This document shows, piece after piece, positions 1-8,398 of a stretch of 37,781 nt of DNA. The position numbers and the translations under genes are program-made. The stretch is from assembly GCA_004211245.1 (NCBI GenBank), contig SEGN01000001.1:1-37781 (forward strand). The letters are read 5' to 3'. This stretch comes from Variovorax sp. GTDB lineage: Bacteria > Pseudomonadota > Gammaproteobacteria > Burkholderiales > Burkholderiaceae_C. Below the pieces are notes generated by a model that worked only from the letters and a program-made list of their open reading frames with translations, was not told where the DNA came from and searched no databases. Each line of letters begins with the position of its first letter. Position 1 is the stretch's first letter.

Positions 1-175
1 CTACTTTGGCGGCTACATGAACGAGAACTTCGTGCAGACCTTCGCGGCAACCGGGCTCACCGCGCAGCATGCATGGCAGCTTGCGGCCAACAGTTTCGAA
101 GGCAGCTTCATCGACGCCGCTGCAAGGGCGCGCTTTCTCGACCGGCTGAACGAGCGCTTTGCAACCTTCGCCTGA
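1..175 (+). CDS. add: Adenosine deaminase, C-terminal end (partial)
   Basis: Only the last 57 codons are present, read in the frame starting at base 2 and ending with TGA at 173-175. The segment begins YFGGYMNENF, which matches the 'DDPAYFGGY' region after the last metal-binding Asp of bacterial adenosine/adenine deaminases, and ends in the usual C-terminal helix. The enzyme deaminates adenosine (or adenine in the bacterial adenine deaminase subgroup) in cytosolic purine salvage. The catalytic residues lie outside the window, so the substrate subtype cannot be decided. The next gene encodes a BMP-family nucleoside-type binding protein, which supports a purine role. Confidence 0.8.
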   Translation, partial: YFGGYMNENFVQTFAATGLTAQHAWQLAANSFEGSFIDAAARARFLDRLNERFATFA

Positions 176-251
176 ACTAAAATGAGCGGTGCGTTGCAGG
201 CGTCCCGGCTGCAGCGCGTTTTGTTTTTCCGGGGCCATGTAGAGGAACACC

Positions 252-1328
252 ATGTACAAAAACCTCGTGGCCGCGCTCGCGGCTGCCTGTTGCTTTTCGT
301 CCTTCGCCGCCGAAACCCTGAAGATCGGCTTCGTCTATGTGGCGCCGCTCGCCGATGCCGGATGGGTGCGCCAGCATGAAGAGGGCCGCAGGGCCGTCGA
401 GGCGGCATTGCCCGGCAAGGTCGAGACGACCTACGTCGAGAACGTGCCCGAGGGCGCCGACGCCGAGCGCGTGATTCGCGACCTGGCGCGGCAGGGCCAC
501 AAGCTCATCTTCACGCCGAGTTTCGGCTATATGGCGCCGACACTGAAGGTGGCGAAGGACTTCCCCGATGTGAAGTTCGAGTCCGTGACCGGCTACAAGA
601 CGGCGCCCAACGTGGCGACCTCCAACGCGCGTTACTACGAAGGCCGCTATCTCGCCGGCGTCGCGGCCGGTCGCATGTCGAAAACGCACGTTGCGGGCTA
701 TGTCGCGGGCTTCCCGATCCCCGAGGTGCTGCAGGGCATCAACGCCTTCACGCTCGGCATGCGCTCGGTCGACCCGAAGGCCGAAGTCAAGGTGATCTGG
801 CTCGACGCCTGGTTCGACCCGCCGAAGGAACGCGACGCCGCCATGACGCTGTTCAACCAGGACGCGGACGTGATCGCGTTCCACACCGGCTCGACCGCCG
901 TGATGGCCGCTGCGCAGGAGCGCGGCAAGATGGCCGTGGCCTACCACTCCGACATGCGGCGCGTCGCGCCCGATGCGCAGATCGTCGCCGTCACCCACCA
1001 GTGGGGCGGCTACTACACGGCGCGTGCCCGCGCCGTGCTCGACGGCAGCTGGCAGAGCGCCAGTGTCTGGGGCGGCGTGAAGGAGGGGATGATCCGTGTC
1101 GGCGACTTCGGGCCCAAGGTGCCCAAGGCGGTGCAGGACGAGGTCATGGCGCGCCAGCGCGACATTGCCTCCGGCAAGTTGCAGCCGTTCCGTTCGGCGG
1201 TCGACATCCGCGACAACGAGGGCCGTGTCGTGATCCCGCGCGGCACGGCGCTGACCGATGCGCAGATCCTGCAGATGGACTGGCTGGTCGAAGGCGTGCA
1301 GGGGCGGGCGGCGCGCAAGGCGGGCTGA
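252..1328 (+). CDS. BMP-family ABC transporter substrate-binding protein (nucleoside type)
   Basis: This 358-residue protein belongs to the BMP/PnrA-like family of periplasmic binding proteins, which capture purine nucleosides for ABC import. Residues 1-20 form a signal peptide (Lys near the N-terminus, Ala-rich core, cleavage likely after FAA). The mature part opens with LKIGFVYVAPLADAGW, the family's first beta strand and ligand loop, and later shows the typical YYEGRYLAGVAAG segment. The start at 252 has a GAGGA ribosome-binding site 6-9 bases upstream. It lies 76 bases after adenosine deaminase, as in purine-salvage loci. No permease or ATPase genes for it are visible, so they are either to the left of the window or elsewhere. 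The family call is firm; the exact nucleoside specificity is inferred. Confidence 0.88.
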   Translation: MYKNLVAALAAACCFSSFAAETLKIGFVYVAPLADAGWVRQHEEGRRAVEAALPGKVETTYVENVPEGADAERVIRDLARQGHKLIFTPSFGYMAPTLKVAKDFPDVKFESVTGYKTAPNVATSNARYYEGRYLAGVAAGRMSKTHVAGYVAGFPIPEVLQGINAFTLGMRSVDPKAEVKVIWLDAWFDPPKERDAAMTLFNQDADVIAFHTGSTAVMAAAQERGKMAVAYHSDMRRVAPDAQIVAVTHQWGGYYTARARAVLDGSWQSASVWGGVKEGMIRVGDFGPKVPKAVQDEVMARQRDIASGKLQPFRSAVDIRDNEGRVVIPRGTALTDAQILQMDWLVEGVQGRAARKAG

Positions 1329-1376
1329 ACGCCGGCGTGGCGGGCGGTAGCATCGAGCGAAACCCGGAGACATTGC

Positions 1377-3302
1377 ATGCGCCCCCTGGCCCCGCCCTTC
1401 ACGGCATCCTTTCCCATCCGCTCCCTCGCCGATGTGCGGCGACTCGAAGCCGTCCCGATCGGGCAGGCCATCACGGCCGACAGCACCTATGAACTGATCC
1501 GCAATGCGGCCGCCGCCCATGGCGAGCGGACCGCACTGACCTTCCTGCGCGACGCCGATCCCGCAACCCGGCCGATCCGGTGGACGTACGCGCAACTGTT
1601 GGCGGGCGTCCACCAGACCGCTAACCTGCTCCATTCGCTCGGCGTCGGCCCACAGGACGCCGTCGCCGTGCTGTTGCCGGGGTGCCTCGAGTACCACCTG
1701 GCGCTCTGGGGTGGCGAGGCGACCGGCATCGTGCAACCGCTCAACCCGCTGCTGACCGACGAGAAGCTCGTGTCGCTGATGAATGCGGCCGGCGCGAAGG
1801 TCTTGATCGCCTATGGCTCGGACGCCGAATCGGACATGTGGTCGAAGGCATTGCGCTTGCGATCGCAGGTGCCGTCGCTCGTGAAGTTGCTGCGCGTGGC
1901 GCCGCACGACGAAGCGGCAGATGCCGCCGTCGCCTTGCCGGGTGGCGCCGGCGACTTTGCCGCGTTGCGTGCGACGCAACCCGACAGCCATCTGGTCAGC
2001 GGTCGCGTCATCGCGCCCGAAGACATCGCCGCGTACTTTCATACCGGCGGCACCACCGGTGCACCCAAGCTCGCGCGCCACAGCCACCGCGCGCAGGTGT
2101 TCACGGCCTGGGCCTGCGTCCAGCTGCAGGGACTGCGCCACACCGACATCACGATCAATGGCTACCCGCTGTTCCATGTGGCGGGCGTCTTGCCGGCTTC
2201 GCTGGCGGCGCTGTCGGCCGGCATGGAGACCATCGTGCCGACGGCCGCGCTGTTGCGGAACAAGGCTGTGATCGCGAACTACTGGCGGCTGGTCGAAAAG
2301 TTCAGGCCCACCTCGCTTTCGGCGGTGCCGACGGTGCTGGCCGCATTGGCCAATGTGCCGCTGGACGGCGCCGACATCTCTTCCATCACCTACTGCCGCA
2401 CCGGCGCTGCGGTGCTCGCGCCGGAACTGGCTGCGCGCTTCGAGCGCCTGTTCGGCCTGCACGTGCACGAGAGCCTCGGCATGACCGAGATGGCCGGCAT
2501 CTCGACCGTCACCCCGCCCGGCGTGGTCGGGCCGGCCGGCTGCGTCGGTTTCCCGCTGCCGTATTCGCGCATGAAGATCGTCGCGCTCGACGAGCAGGGC
2601 GGCGCGAGCGACCGCGAACTGCCAGCCGGGGAGCACGGCATGGTGCTGTTCAAATCGCCCAACCTGTTTTCCGGCTTTCTCGATGCAGCCGACACGGCGA
2701 AGGCCTTCACGCCAGACGGCTGGCTCGCCACCGGCGACCTCGGCTGGATCGACGCGCAGGGGCGCCTCAACCTCACGGGCCGCTCGAAGGATCTGATCAT
2801 CCGCAGCGGCCACAACATCGATCCGAAGACCATCGAGGACGCGCTGGGCGCGCATCCGGCGGTGCAGCTGTGCGCCGCGGTCGGCGCGCCCGATGCGTAT
2901 GCGGGCGAGCTGCCGGTGGCGTTCGCGACGCTGGTTCCCGGCGCCTCGGTGACCGAAGCGGAACTGCTGGCGTTCACATCGGGGCGCGTCGACGAGGCCC
3001 CGGCCCGGCCGAAGTCGGTCCGCATCATCGACACCATGCCGATGACGAACGTCGGCAAGATCTACAAACCGGAACTGCGCGCCCTGGCATCCGCGCACGT
3101 GGCGGCGACGCTGGTGACGCAGGCTTGCGACGCGCTGGGCATCGCGGACGCTGCGCGCCCGCGCGTGACCGCGCACGAGCAGCACGGCATCCAGGTGCTG
3201 ATCGACGGTGCTGCCGCGGGCGCCTCGGCCGGTGCGCTGCAGGCGCGGCTGCAAACGGAACTGGCGCCGTTGCCGGTCAAGAGTGCCGTGCGGCTCGGCT
3301 GA
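1377..3302 (+). CDS. AMP-forming acyl-CoA synthetase
   Basis: This 641-residue cytosolic enzyme belongs to the ANL superfamily and activates a carboxylic acid to its acyl-AMP and then acyl-CoA. The phosphate-binding loop TGGTTGAPK lies near residues 223-231. The ESLGMTEM motif, the TGDLGWID hinge-region Asp and the SGHNIDPKTIEDAL segment follow in order. The C-terminal catalytic lysine motif NVGKIYK is near 559-564. All core residues look intact. Length and order fit the PRK07529-type acyl-CoA synthetases of Betaproteobacteria, whose substrates are poorly known. GGAGA precedes the ATG at 1377. The gene is 48 bases after the BMP gene and converges with the acyltransferase, leaving only 3 bases between their stops. 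No beta-oxidation genes are adjacent, so the acid activated is unknown. Confidence 0.9.
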   Translation: MRPLAPPFTASFPIRSLADVRRLEAVPIGQAITADSTYELIRNAAAAHGERTALTFLRDADPATRPIRWTYAQLLAGVHQTANLLHSLGVGPQDAVAVLLPGCLEYHLALWGGEATGIVQPLNPLLTDEKLVSLMNAAGAKVLIAYGSDAESDMWSKALRLRSQVPSLVKLLRVAPHDEAADAAVALPGGAGDFAALRATQPDSHLVSGRVIAPEDIAAYFHTGGTTGAPKLARHSHRAQVFTAWACVQLQGLRHTDITINGYPLFHVAGVLPASLAALSAGMETIVPTAALLRNKAVIANYWRLVEKFRPTSLSAVPTVLAALANVPLDGADISSITYCRTGAAVLAPELAARFERLFGLHVHESLGMTEMAGISTVTPPGVVGPAGCVGFPLPYSRMKIVALDEQGGASDRELPAGEHGMVLFKSPNLFSGFLDAADTAKAFTPDGWLATGDLGWIDAQGRLNLTGRSKDLIIRSGHNIDPKTIEDALGAHPAVQLCAAVGAPDAYAGELPVAFATLVPGASVTEAELLAFTSGRVDEAPARPKSVRIIDTMPMTNVGKIYKPELRALASAHVAATLVTQACDALGIADAARPRVTAHEQHGIQVLIDGAAAGASAGALQARLQTELAPLPVKSAVRLG

Positions 3303-3305
3303 GGC

Positions 3306-3968
3306 TCAGTCGACGAAGCCTTCTTCGCGGTGGAAGTAGGCGGCGTCGGGCGACAGGCTCTTCACGCGCGCCGCGGGCTGGCCCGCATACAGCGTGTGCT
3401 GCTCGATGTAGGGCTTGGTCAGCACCGCACCCGCACCGAGCACGCAGCGGTCGGGCAGCACCGCCCCGCCGAGCACCGTCACCCGCGTGCCGACCAGGCA
3501 GTACGCGCCGATCGAGATCGGCTTGCAATCCTGGCGGCTGGCAACGAGGTCGATGCCATGCGTGATGATCTGCGACGCGTAGCCGGCCACCGTGGTGAAT
3601 GCGCCGATCTCGACGCGGTCGGTGCAGTCGATGGTGTGCGACTTGGTGATGGCCGCGTGCGCGCCCAGCAGCAGGGCCGGGTCGCGCGAGGTGCGATGCG
3701 TGAAATGCGCGCCGTCCGGTGCATGGCCCGTGATCCAGTTGCCGCGGCCGATCGACGAGTGTTCGCCGCACTCGAGCCGGCCCAGGTGAATCGCGACGTT
3801 GAAATGGCCGATGTACGCACCTTGGCCCATCACCAGCCGTCCCGGAAAGATGTACGACAGGCCGATGCGCGCGTCGTCGGCCAGTTCATAGCCCCAGAAA
3901 CGTTGCAGCACCCGGCGCTTGAGCTGCCAGGGCAGCAACACCACCGCGAGCGACAACAGTTTCTTCAC
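3306..3968 (-). CDS. Left-handed beta-helix acyltransferase (putative polysaccharide O-acetyltransferase)
   Basis: The 220-residue protein has an N-terminal hydrophobic/basic stretch (LAVVLLPWQLKRRVLQRFWG) and then imperfect hexapeptide repeats (for example IGHFNVAIHLGRLECG and GAVLPDRCVLGAGAVLTK), the signature of LbH acetyltransferases such as colanic-acid WcaF/WcaB types. These transfer an acyl group, usually acetyl from acetyl-CoA, to a sugar hydroxyl. Its ATG overlaps the stop of the upstream glycosyltransferase by 4 bases, so the two are co-translated and probably modify the same glycan. The specific acceptor is unknown. The reading frame is complete with no sign of decay. Confidence 0.8.
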   Translation of the reverse strand: MKKLLSLAVVLLPWQLKRRVLQRFWGYELADDARIGLSYIFPGRLVMGQGAYIGHFNVAIHLGRLECGEHSSIGRGNWITGHAPDGAHFTHRTSRDPALLLGAHAAITKSHTIDCTDRVEIGAFTTVAGYASQIITHGIDLVASRQDCKPISIGAYCLVGTRVTVLGGAVLPDRCVLGAGAVLTKPYIEQHTLYAGQPAARVKSLSPDAAYFHREEGFVD

Positions 3969-5107
3969 GCGCTGCGGCGGGCTTCGATGACCCGGCGATA
4001 GGTTTCGATGTAGCCGAGCGCCATGCGCTCCGAGGTGTAATGCGCCGCGTTCGCCAGCGCCCGCGCCCGCATGCGCGCGAAGTCCGGCGCGTGGCTTGCC
4101 ACGGCATCGGCCAGGGCCGTCGCGTCCTTCGGATCGACATACACCGCGCCGTCGCCTCCGATCTCGTTCATCGGCGGCAGGTCGGAGGTGAACACGGGGC
4201 AGCCACAGGCCTGCGCTTCGATGATCGGCCAGCCGAAACCCTCCTGCAGCGATGGAAAGAGCAACGCCACCGCGCTGCTGTACAGCGCGCAGAGCTCCTC
4301 GTGCGACACGTCCCGGATCACGGTCACCTGCTCCAGCACGCCGCTTTCGCGCGCGAGCGTGCTCATCTCCGCGGAGAGTTCGGGCCCGACGAACAGCAAT
4401 CGAGTGGCGGCCGGGGCCTCGCCGGCGGCCTTGGCACGCTTCTGGAGTTCGATGAACGCGCGCAGCACCGTGATGCGGTTCTTGCGTGCCAGATCCCAGC
4501 CGATGTGCATGACGTAGCGCTCCTGCGGCCCGAGGCCGAAGCGTGCGACCAGCGGTGCGGCCTGGGCCGGCGGCACCGGGGCGAAGTCGGCGTTGAGGCC
4601 GTTCAGCACCACGCTCACCCGGCTTTCCTCCGCGAGCCGAAGCGCCAGCAGATGGCGCCGCGTGAGGTGCGAAACGCAGGCCACCCTGTCGGCGCGGCCG
4701 AGGCCCCGGGAGATCAGCCGCTGGAACAGGCGCCCCGTGGGTCCGACGTGCCAGCCTTCGATCATTCCGTGGGCCGCCTGGATGGCGATCACGTCATGGC
4801 AGGTGATGATGTTGGGCTTGCTGACAAGGCGCGGCACGTACATCGCATTCGAATGATCCGTCACGTGCGCCACGTCGGCCCAGCGCAGGTGGGGTCCCAG
4901 CGTCAACGGAAAGAGCACGAACTTGTCGATGTAGCCGACCCATTTGCGCAGGCGCGACGGGAAGGGCAGGCGCAGTGCCAGCGGCCGCGCCGCGACAAGG
5001 CGCACCTCGCAGCCGAGCCGGCGCAGCTCCCGTTCCATTACGCTCTGGAACAACAGCATGCTGGTTTGCCCGTCCGCGGACAAATTGCCAATGAGAAGCA
5101 CTTTCAT
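3965..5107 (-). CDS. GT4-family glycosyltransferase
   Basis: This 380-residue protein begins [16 protein letters not shown], a typical GT-B N-terminal strand-loop. The frame is open further upstream, but the ATG at 5107 gives the standard family N-terminus, so it is preferred. The C-terminal half has the GT4 (group 1) motif [20 protein letters not shown] with its E-x7-E pair, followed by [19 protein letters not shown]4 enzymes are retaining and use nucleotide sugars at the cytoplasmic face of the membrane. Together with the overlapping acyltransferase it forms a two-gene glycan-modifying unit transcribed divergently from guaD. There is no polymerase, flippase or export gene next to it, so the glycan cannot be named. 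The pair looks inserted between purine-salvage genes. Confidence 0.85.
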   Translation of the reverse strand: MKVLLIGNLSADGQTSMLLFQSVMERELRRLGCEVRLVAARPLALRLPFPSRLRKWVGYIDKFVLFPLTLGPHLRWADVAHVTDHSNAMYVPRLVSKPNIITCHDVIAIQAAHGMIEGWHVGPTGRLFQRLISRGLGRADRVACVSHLTRRHLLALRLAEESRVSVVLNGLNADFAPVPPAQAAPLVARFGLGPQERYVMHIGWDLARKNRITVLRAFIELQKRAKAAGEAPAATRLLFVGPELSAEMSTLARESGVLEQVTVIRDVSHEELCALYSSAVALLFPSLQEGFGWPIIEAQACGCPVFTSDLPPMNEIGGDGAVYVDPKDATALADAVASHAPDFARMRARALANAAHYTSERMALGYIETYRRVIEARRSA

Positions 5108-5221
5108 CGTTGCAAGCCGGGCGGCAGAAAAACGGGTGGTATCAAGGGACGGACCGGTGAAGGCGTGGAATGGGCACTGGATGCCGGATAGCAATTATCG
5201 TGAGAGGCGTATCGCGGACAC

Positions 5222-5233
5222 CGCAAATTTGCG
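5222..5233. promoter_or_regulatory. 12-bp perfect palindrome in the guaD/glycosyltransferase divergent region
   Basis: CGCAAATTTGCG is perfectly self-complementary and ends 13 bases before the guaD ATG at 5247. The divergent region is 139 bases long. Its place immediately upstream of the start fits a repressor operator for guaD, but a chance palindrome is possible and the regulator is unknown. The guaD start has no strong ribosome-binding site. Confidence 0.3.
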
Positions 5234-5246
5234 TAAGCTCGTATCG

Positions 5247-6396
5247 ATGCAAGCTTATCGTGCTTCTCTTCTGCGCTTCGACGATGCAGGCAACGCCTTG
5301 TTCGACCAGGACGGCCTGCTGGTGGTGGAAGCAGATGCGCGCGGTCGCCAGGTCGTGAAGGACGCGGGCGCCTGGAGCGCTCTGGGCGCACGCTATGGCC
5401 ACTTGAACGTGATGCGGCTGCCGGGGCGCATCCTGGCGCCGGGTTTCATCGACATGCACATCCACTTTCCGCAGACCGACATCATCGGGGCGCCCGCGGA
5501 CGGACTGCTGCCATGGCTTCAGAACTACACCTTTCCCGCGGAAAGTCTTTTTTCCGATCCGGCGCATTCGGCCGAAGTGGCCGAAGTCTTCTTCGACGAA
5601 TTGCTGCGCAACGGTGTGACCACCGCGGTCACTTTCGCGACCTCGCATCCCGCCTCGGCGCACGCCTTCTTCGCTGCAGCCCAACGCCGGAAGCTGCGCA
5701 TGATCGGCGGCAAGGTACACCTGGATCCACACCCATGTGGCCGAGAACGAAGACGAGGTGAAGTGGGTGGCCGAGCTGTTCCCGCAGGCGCGCTCTTACC
5801 TGGACGTCTACGTCGGCTTCAACCTGATGCGCGAACGCTCGGTGTATGCGCATTGCATCCACTTCGACGACGACGACCGCCGGCTGATGCGGGAAACCGG
5901 CGCGGCGGCCGCCGTCAGCCCCACCAGCAACCTCTTTCTGGGCAGCGGCTTCTTCGACTTCGAGGGTGCCGACCGCATCGGCTACCACTACGGCCTTGCC
6001 AGCGACGTCGGCGGCGGCACCAGCTTCAGCCCGTTCCATACCATGATGGCCGCCTACTACGTGGGCCGGCAGGGGCACAACAAGCCCGGCATCAGCATCC
6101 CGCCGTCCCAGCTCTGGTGGCGCCACACCGCGGGCGCTGCCCGGGCGCTCGGGCTGAACGGCGTGATCGGCAACCTGCAGCCGGGGTGCGAGGCCGACTT
6201 TGTGGTGCTGAATCCGGAAGCCACGCCACTGCTTGCGCGCAAGACGGCCCGCGCCGACAACCTCGAGGAATTGTTGTTCGCCATGATCGTCCTGGGCGAC
6301 GATCGGGTGATCGAGCAGACCGTGGTGTCGCAGGCACTGCCGGTGCACGCCGGGCTCGACGAACCCACTGTGGAACCGGTCGCAGCGGCCGCCTGA
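5247..6396 (+). pseudogene. guaD: Guanine deaminase, broken by an internal deletion with frameshift
   Basis: The gene begins at the ATG at 5247. The first frame carries about 157 codons of guanine deaminase, including the zinc-binding [12 protein letters not shown] (His71, His73), up to MIGGKV at about 5717. Homology resumes in another frame at about 5719 with [17 protein letters not shown] and continues to TGA at 6394-6396, including [10 protein letters not shown] and the metal Asp in SDVGGGTS. The part between GGKV and THVAEN, about 60 residues in intact homologues and including the substrate-binding PRFAPT motif, is missing. The two halves total about 383 residues against roughly 430-445 for the family. 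The missing length must be 2 modulo 3. The normal enzyme deaminates guanine to xanthine. Either this strain has lost it or the assembly dropped about 190 bases. Confidence 0.85.
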
Positions 6397-6461
6397 GCGC
6401 GGTCCGGCCCGGCCGGTGCCGTGCCACAATCCGCGCCAACTTCCGCAGCCCGGTTTTTCAC

Positions 6462-7028
<567 letters not shown>

Positions 7029-7172
7029 CCGGACGGGCCAGGCTTTCGACAAAGGGACGCGGCGTATTCGCCACGTTCCTACAGTGCTTCGCGGCGCCTG
7101 CTCCCAGCCGAGCGCATGCGCTGGCACGCACATTGACGTCCGCCGCGCCCGGTGCGCGATGCGGAGAAAAAA

Positions 7173-7415
7173 ATGTCGAACCGTTCGTCTCTGGTCGTTG
7201 GAATGTCGCCGTTGCGCAAGCTGCTGCTGGCGGTGCTGATCTCGGTGGTATTGGCGCAGCTCGCCGCCATGGCGATGGTGGCGCGCTCGCAGGTGCTGAA
7301 AGCCGAGCTTCGCGAAGCGGCAGAACGGTCGGGAAGCCGAGCGCAGGCCGCCGAACGCAGCGTCGAGGCCGCTCGTCCGCAAGCGATGACGGTTGGTTAC
7401 GCGGCACCCCGCTGA
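7173..7415 (+). CDS. Small single-pass membrane protein of unknown function
   Basis: This is an 80-residue protein with one hydrophobic segment at about residues 15-37 (LRKLLLAVLISVVLAQLAAM), followed by a charged helix-prone tail rich in Ala, Glu and Arg. The start at 7173 has GGAG 6 bases upstream. An in-frame ATG at 7152 has no such site. It could be an inner-membrane anchor or an uncleaved signal-type peptide. I do not recognise the family. It precedes the metallopeptidase gene by 46 bases on the same strand, so the two may be co-transcribed. Confidence 0.6.
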   Translation: MSNRSSLVVGMSPLRKLLLAVLISVVLAQLAAMAMVARSQVLKAELREAAERSGSRAQAAERSVEAARPQAMTVGYAAPR

Positions 7416-7461
7416 CCCGCTACCATCACCGCAGCCGACCGGCGTCGGCAAGGAGCGCGTC

Positions 7462-8337
7462 ATGAGATGGGAAGGCAATGAGCAATCGGACAACGTCGAA
7501 GACCGCCGTGGCGGCGGGGGAGGCGGCGGATTTCCGATCGGTGGGCGCAGTGTCGGGATCGGCACCGTGGCGGTGGCGCTGATCGCCGGCTGGGTGTTCG
7601 GCATCAATCCGCTCACGGTGCTCGGTTTGCTCAGCGGCGGCGGGGAGCCGGCGCCGCAGGTGCAGCAGGGCCCGGCACCCAAGCCGCCGCCCGGCGACCG
7701 CGAGGCCGCATTCGTGTCCACGGTCCTGAAGAACACGGAGACGGTGTGGTCCGCGGTGTTCCGCGAGAACGGCGGCACCTACAACGCGCCGAGGCTGGTG
7801 CTGTTCCGCGGGGTCACGCCCACGGCCTGTGGAACAGGGCAGGCGGCCATGGGACCCTTCTATTGCCCGGGCGACAAGAAGGTCTACATCGATCTCGGTT
7901 TCTACGACACCCTGAAGAACCAGCTCGGCGCGCCCGGCGAATTCGCTCAGGCCTACGTGATTGCGCACGAGGTGGGGCACCACGTGCAGGACGAACTCGG
8001 CGTGACCGCGAAAGTCGATGCGATGCGCGGGCGAATCAGCCAGAGCCAGAGCAACGCGCTCAGCGTCCGGGTCGAACTCCAGGCCGACTGCTTTGCCGGG
8101 GTGTGGGCTCAACGGTCGCAGGAGTCCAAGCAATGGCTCGACCCGGGCGACATCGAGGCCGCGATGAATGCTGCGCAGAAGATCGGCGACGATGCATTGC
8201 AGCGTTCCGCCGGCCGAGCGGTGGTGCCGGACAGCTTCACCCACGGTTCGAGTGCGCAACGCCAGCGCTGGTTCGGCGCCGGTTACCAGAGCGGCGACAT
8301 CAAGAGCTGCGACACTTTCAACGCCAAAAACCTCTAG
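7462..8337 (+). CDS. YpfJ-type neutral zinc metallopeptidase
   Basis: The 291-residue protein starts MRWEGNEQSDNVEDRRGGGGG, the standard N-terminus of the YpfJ/'putative neutral zinc metallopeptidase' family (Pfam PF04228). After a Gly-rich stretch there is one membrane segment at about residues 31-58 and a Pro-rich linker. The zinc-binding motif is HEVGHH with His169, Glu170 and His173. The conserved ELQADCFAGVWA further on provides the third ligand region, and the FTHGSSAQRQRWF end is typical. It is likely a membrane-anchored protease with the catalytic domain outside the cytoplasm. Its substrate is unknown even in E. coli. The ATG at 7462 was chosen over an upstream frame extension because of the family N-terminus and the AAGGAG site nearby. 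Confidence 0.9.
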   Translation: MRWEGNEQSDNVEDRRGGGGGGGFPIGGRSVGIGTVAVALIAGWVFGINPLTVLGLLSGGGEPAPQVQQGPAPKPPPGDREAAFVSTVLKNTETVWSAVFRENGGTYNAPRLVLFRGVTPTACGTGQAAMGPFYCPGDKKVYIDLGFYDTLKNQLGAPGEFAQAYVIAHEVGHHVQDELGVTAKVDAMRGRISQSQSNALSVRVELQADCFAGVWAQRSQESKQWLDPGDIEAAMNAAQKIGDDALQRSAGRAVVPDSFTHGSSAQRQRWFGAGYQSGDIKSCDTFNAKNL

Positions 8338-8359
8338 GGCGACTGCGGTTTCCGCTTGT

Positions 8360-8382
8360 CACTGCCGTTTTATGCGGCAGTG
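8360..8382. promoter_or_regulatory. 8-bp stem inverted repeat at the rhlE promoter
   Basis: CACTGCCG and CGGCAGTG form a perfect 8-bp stem around a 7-base loop (8368-8374). It lies between the metallopeptidase stop (8337) and the rhlE ATG (8399). There is no T-run after it, so it is a poor intrinsic terminator for the upstream gene. It is immediately followed by GACAAT at 8384-8389, a -10-like element only 9 bases before the ATG. It may be an operator or a transcript stem-loop. Confidence 0.35.
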
Positions 8383-8398
8383 CGACAATCGCGGGTTC

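Noticed and set aside
178-232. Intrinsic terminator after adenosine deaminase
   Set aside because: A TGCAG/CTGCA stem and a T-rich stretch are present, but the stem is only 5 bp and the T-run is interrupted and displaced.
177-3254. Very long open frame on the minus strand opposite the BMP and acyl-CoA synthetase genes
   Set aside because: Its translation is Arg/His/Gly-rich low-complexity sequence without family motifs, while the plus strand has two complete conserved enzymes. It is a G+C-codon shadow.
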